From positions 43,945-107,944 of the forward strand of contig CAYRTS010000001.1 of NCBI GenBank assembly GCA_964427285.1: a stretch of DNA of 64,000 bases, written 5' to 3'. Below the pieces are notes generated by a model. That model was not told where the DNA came from. It did not search any database and saw only the letters and a list, made by a program, of their open reading frames with translations. The number at the start of each line of letters is the position of its first letter. The first letter of the stretch is position 1. This document shows, piece by piece, positions 61,270 to 64,000 of this stretch. The stretch is from SPCO01 sp964427285. GTDB taxonomy: Bacteria > Chloroflexota > Limnocylindria > Limnocylindrales > CSP1-4. The position numbers and the translations under genes are program-made.

Positions 61270-62499
61270 GTGCCCGCCAGCACCATCCTGCTCCTCGAGA
61301 CCGATCCCGTGACCGACCAGGCGATCGCCGACATCCTGGTCGGCGCCGGGTACAAGCTGACCCGGTCCGTCGACGCGACGGCCGCCGTAGGACTTGCCGC
61401 TGACCACCAGCTGCTGATCATCGACATCGCCGGCGGCACCTCGAGCGGGATCGAGATCTGCATGCAGATGCGCTCCACGCCCGCCCTCGCCCACATCCCG
61501 GTCATGTGCATCAGCGCTGGCAATGATGTCGAGGAGCGGATCGGGTTCCTCGAAGCAGGCGCCGACGATGTCATTGCGCGACCCGTCGACGCACGCGAGC
61601 TCGAGGCCCGGGTCGAGGCGTTGCTCCTTCGCTTCCGCCGCTCCAAGGACCTCGGCCCGGCGCCGCTCGAAGGCGGGCCCATCGCAGGACGGGCACGCCG
61701 CTCGGTCGCCGTGTTCAGCCCCAAGGGTGGCGCCGGGACCACGACCATCGCAACGAACCTGGCGGTGGTGGCGGCCCAGAGCCGGCCGGATCGTGTCCTG
61801 TTGATCGATCTTGCACTCCAGTTCGGCGGCATCGCGACGCACCTCAACCTTCGTCCGAAGCAGACCCTCGCGGACCTCGTCCGAGACGATTCCGCGCTCC
61901 GTGAACCGGAGTTGCTGCGAGCGCACGCCGTTCGCCATGAGAGCGGCCTGCATGTGCTGGCTGCGCCCGCCGCGCCCGAGGCCACCGAGACCGTGACCGC
62001 ACAGCACGTCGGCAAGATCATGGCCACTGCGCTCGAAACCTATGAGCGCGTGATCGTCGATGCGGGATCGACCCTCGATGAGCGCACGTTGACCGTCTTC
62101 GAAGCGGTCGACACGGTGATCCTGCCGGTCTATGCGGAAATAGCGGCGCTGCGCGCGATGCACGTACTGGTCGAGTACCTGCGCGAGACAGGGTCGGTCG
62201 CTACCAAATCCATCGTCGTGCTCAACAGCCCGTTCGCCCGCGAGATCCTCAAGCGCCGTGACGTTGAGGGAGCCCTGGGCACGCCCGTGACGTTCGAATT
62301 GCCGTACGACGCGTTCCTCTACCTGAAGGCGGTCAACGAAGGCATCCCGGTCGTCGTTGGTGCCGCGCGATCGGCCCCTGCGGAGAAACTGGTTCAGCTG
62401 AGCGCCAGCGCCTTTGGTGAGACCGCGCAGGTCGCCAGTCCCGCGACCCTGGAACCAAAGAGGTCAGGGGGCCTGTTCCGCCGTCGCGCCCAGCGCTAG
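61270..62499 (+). CDS. orphan CpaE/TadZ-like protein: receiver domain fused to ParA/MinD ATPase
   Basis: 409 aa, GTG start four bases after GGAGG. Residues 1-120 are a response-regulator receiver: acidic pair at 10-12, phospho-acceptor D52, Ser82, while the invariant Lys is replaced by Arg (ARP at 103-105). Residues 145-385 are a P-loop ATPase with the deviant Walker A KGGAGTTT (152-159), LLIDLALQFGG and VIVDAGSTLD. This is the layout of CpaE/TadZ, which positions type IV/Tad pilus machines, yet no pilus gene is in the window. Partner and input kinase unknown. Confidence 0.85.
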   Translation: MPASTILLLETDPVTDQAIADILVGAGYKLTRSVDATAAVGLAADHQLLIIDIAGGTSSGIEICMQMRSTPALAHIPVMCISAGNDVEERIGFLEAGADDVIARPVDARELEARVEALLLRFRRSKDLGPAPLEGGPIAGRARRSVAVFSPKGGAGTTTIATNLAVVAAQSRPDRVLLIDLALQFGGIATHLNLRPKQTLADLVRDDSALREPELLRAHAVRHESGLHVLAAPAAPEATETVTAQHVGKIMATALETYERVIVDAGSTLDERTLTVFEAVDTVILPVYAEIAALRAMHVLVEYLRETGSVATKSIVVLNSPFAREILKRRDVEGALGTPVTFELPYDAFLYLKAVNEGIPVVVGAARSAPAEKLVQLSASAFGETAQVASPATLEPKRSGGLFRRRAQR

Positions 62500-62517
62500 C
62501 CCCTGGCCGCTCCGGCG

Positions 62518-62553
62518 GGCCGGCCGGGATCAGTCCGGCCAGCCGAAGGCGGC
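62518..62553. repeat. GC-rich stem-loop element, copy A
   Basis: Contains GGCCGG-gatcagt-CCGGCC then agccgaaggcggc. A close copy is at about 62819-62855. Confidence 0.6.
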
Positions 62554-62573
62554 CCGGGCACGCGGCCTTGCTC

Positions 62574-62597
62574 GCGGGCAGGTTCAAGCCTGCTCGC
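62574..62597 (+). terminator. stem-loop downstream of the CpaE-like gene
   Basis: GCGGGCAGG and CCTGCTCGC pair (eight of nine) around a TTCAAG loop. No T-tract follows, so termination is uncertain. Confidence 0.3.
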
Positions 62598-62818
62598 CCC
62601 GGACCCGGGTTCCAGCCTGGTTGGCGTACGGGGCAAGCATCGGTTGGATTGACCCGCCATGCTGCTGGTTCCGACGTGTCTCGGTCGCAATTCGTTACGG
62701 ATACCAATGGAATTGGAACAATCGATCGCGGCGGCAGGTGTTCGGTCAGCTACGTCAACCCCATCGGCATCCCGTCACGCCGCGCGGAAGAGGCGGCTAG
62801 TGCCCCTTCGCCAGCCCC

Positions 62819-62855
62819 CGGCCGGGCGATGTCAGTCCGGCCAGCCGAACGCGGC
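62819..62855. repeat. GC-rich stem-loop element, copy B
   Basis: Reads ccggccgggcgatgtcagt followed by ccggccagccgaacgcggc, matching copy A with a short insertion. Lies 70 bases before the glutaredoxin-like gene. Confidence 0.6.
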
Positions 62856-62924
62856 AGCGACCGCTGGATCCAGGAAGATCGTCATCAGGCCAATCATCGG
62901 GCCGGTCTGCGGCACAGTGCCCGG

Positions 62925-63212
62925 ATGAGCCCCAGCTGGCCTCCGATTCTTGTGCTCGGTCGCGATACCTGCGAGGACACCGTTCGATCCAACGCGCACC
63001 TGACCGAGCGCGCGATCCCGTTCACCTATCGCAACGTCGAATTCGACGCCGAAGCTGATGAGCTGATTCGGGCCCACAACGCCGGGAACCGCGTCACGCC
63101 GACGGTCCTGATCGGTGATCCCGGGCGGCCCGAGCGCGTCCTTGTCGAGCCGTCCAACGACGCCCTGGACGCTGCGATCGCCGCCGTCCTCGCTGGAGCC
63201 GGAGCGGCCTGA
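62925..63212 (+). CDS. glutaredoxin-like protein, single-cysteine type
   Basis: 95 aa. Thioredoxin-fold pattern: ILVLGRDTCEDTVRSNAHL has the redox Cys followed by Glu-Asp-Thr, so the second Cys of CxxC is missing. IPFTYRNVEFD is the second strand and RVTPTVLIG the cis-Pro turn. It resembles the mycoredoxin/GrxC-like group and could act on mixed disulfides. ATG start without a clear ribosome binding site. It follows the CpaE-like gene on the same strand. Confidence 0.78.
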   Translation: MSPSWPPILVLGRDTCEDTVRSNAHLTERAIPFTYRNVEFDAEADELIRAHNAGNRVTPTVLIGDPGRPERVLVEPSNDALDAAIAAVLAGAGAA

Positions 63213-63218
63213 AGCGGG

Positions 63219-63884
63219 TCAGTGCGTCAGGCGGAAGTCGTCGGTGGCGATCCACGCCGCGGCGTCGAGAAAGCCGAACGCGCGACGCAACGATGGGCCG
63301 TCTATCTTCGCGGCCGGTCGGCGTCTCGCCACCGCGTGGACGACCCGCTCGAGCTCCTCGACACGCTCCACGAACTCCCCACGGCCACGTGGCGGCGTCA
63401 GGTCGCGATATGAGCGCAGACCGTAGGCGTCATAGGGATAACTGAACGCCGCAGCCGGAATGAAGGGCAGGGCGGCGAAGGCGAACGCAGCGTGGGCCGC
63501 CCAGTTAAGCATCTCGCCGGCGTGCGTGAGCCGCACCGGGCCGCCAGCGGAGAGCCGCCCGTACTCGATGGCCGCCGCGACCGCCTCCGCTGAGCGGGGC
63601 GACGGCGGTGCGCTGATCCCCGCCCGTTTGACCATGGTCGCGGCGGTCGCCTGATCGAGCATCTCGGTCCGGCTGCCGGCGATGACCCCGGCTTCGGTTA
63701 GTTCGAGGGCGGGAAGCGTCTGGACCGCGAGGAAGGCCGCACCGTCATCGGTGAGCCGGTCGGCCTGAACCCAGCCGGTCAGGATGACTCGCGTACCGGA
63801 ATAGATCGCACCGGCCTCCTCGAACCAGGCGAACCCGAGGGAACTCATGGCGTGACCGTGCGCCTGAGTCGGCCAGGCCGTCAA
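63219..63884 (-). CDS. hypothetical protein
   Basis: 221 aa from a TTG, or 209 aa from the ATG at 63848 (MSSLGFAWFEEAG); neither has a good ribosome binding site. A central stretch (WAAHAAFAFAALPFIPAAAF) is hydrophobic and may cross or sit on the membrane. SGTRVILTGWVQADRL and FLAVQTLPALELTE look like beta strands. I do not recognise the family. It converges with the glutaredoxin-like gene, leaving six bases between them. Confidence 0.65.
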   Translation of the reverse strand: MTAWPTQAHGHAMSSLGFAWFEEAGAIYSGTRVILTGWVQADRLTDDGAAFLAVQTLPALELTEAGVIAGSRTEMLDQATAATMVKRAGISAPPSPRSAEAVAAAIEYGRLSAGGPVRLTHAGEMLNWAAHAAFAFAALPFIPAAAFSYPYDAYGLRSYRDLTPPRGRGEFVERVEELERVVHAVARRRPAAKIDGPSLRRAFGFLDAAAWIATDDFRLTH

Positions 63885-63947
63885 CTACCCGATCGGGCCA
63901 TGCCTTGGGGCCGATCGTTTGACACGGCCGTCCTGGTGCGACGGTGC

Positions 63948-64000
63948 TGGTGCCGGAGCAGGGATTCGAACCCTGACGCCCTTGCGGGCCGCGGATTTTA
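63948..64000 (-). tRNA. tRNA-Leu (UAA), 3' part, cut by window edge
   Basis: Read on the minus strand: TAAAA of the anticodon loop at the edge (anticodon TAA if the last base is position 34), the TCCGC stem, a long class II variable arm (GGCCC-gcaa-GGGC), the T-arm with GGTTCGAATCC and an acceptor end with encoded CCA. The long arm and loop sequence favour Leu over Ser. Confidence 0.85.

Larger units (their letters stand above)
62500..62924. other. 425-base region between the CpaE-like and glutaredoxin-like genes
   Basis: No supported gene. Holds a stem-loop at 62574-62597 and two copies of a roughly 35-base GC-rich element at its ends. Short frames here lack homology. Confidence 0.55.

Noticed and set aside
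62574..62600. T-arm-like GCAGG-TTCAAG-CCTGC suggesting a tRNA
   Set aside because: Loop has six bases instead of seven and no acceptor, D or anticodon arm can be placed around it.
62832..63077. Minus-strand frame ending TIFLDPAVAAAFGWPD
   Set aside because: Mostly antisense of the glutaredoxin-like gene; no start signal or homology.
1..64000. CRISPR arrays, insertion sequences, prophage genes
   Set aside because: No regularly spaced repeats of CRISPR type, no transposase or phage structural gene recognised.

Overview
The window reads as part of a high-GC bacterial chromosome packed with housekeeping genes. It most resembles Chloroflexota (perhaps the Limnocylindria/Ellin6529 side), although no rRNA marker is present and the assignment rests on gene content and order only. 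Pointers are the rpmB/asp23/fakA/recG/rsmD/coaD/yceD/rpmF/plsX/rnc/smc/ftsY/ffh/rpsP order, a coiled-coil gene between coaD and yceD, a DUF3352 gene before rpsP, and an IleRS with non-standard signatures. Asp23, FakA and an LCP ligase suggest a Gram-positive-type envelope. Many genes start with GTG or TTG and many neighbours overlap by 1-14 bases.

Positions 1-21265 form one minus-strand superoperon, read from high to low coordinates: ffh, DUF3352, rpsP, khpA, rimM, trmD, rplS, rnhB, yraN, a NUDIX gene, rpsB, tsf, pyrH, frr, uppS, cdsA, dxr, rseP, ispG, nusA, ylxR, infB, rbfA and an nrnA-type DHH phosphoesterase cut by the window edge. It joins SRP targeting, ribosome parts and maturation, isoprenoid and phospholipid precursor synthesis, and translation initiation. 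Recognisable -10 boxes precede ffh, rplS and rpsB, and a hairpin terminator follows ispG.

Positions 21266-25134 are an accessory insert separating ffh from ftsY, which would otherwise be neighbours. It holds a secreted lipoprotein-like gene, a plus-strand gene of unknown function with an AGNxAV motif of the kind seen in DUF4157 and contractile-injection-associated proteins, and an MFS exporter. This is the least explained part of the window.

Positions 25135-40237 run on the minus strand from an Asp23 gene through fakA, recG, rsmD, coaD, the coiled-coil gene, yceD, rpmF, plsX, a second asp23, nusB, acpP, rnc and smc to ftsY: fatty-acid/phospholipid entry, repair, chromosome structure and protein targeting. 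rpmB diverges at 40364. Positions 40597-53412 are a second minus-strand series (ileS, lspA, rluD, gmk, priA, a small Ala-rich protein, def, fmt, rlmN, rpe, dtd).

Positions 53580-64000 are mixed: an LCP ligase and a nitrilase-family gene (+), ilvE, a CaCA exchanger, DUF1634, a TauE/SafE permease, rpsR-ssb-rpsF (-), an orphan CpaE-like ATPase with a receiver domain and a glutaredoxin-like gene (+), a hypothetical gene (-) and a tRNA-Leu cut by the right edge (-).

Two promoter patterns recur. One is a -10 box of the form (G/C)TAnACT(C/G)CG before ribosomal-protein and other operons. The other is a TAnnnT box 6-8 bases before the start codon of genes lacking a Shine-Dalgarno sequence, suggesting leaderless mRNAs.
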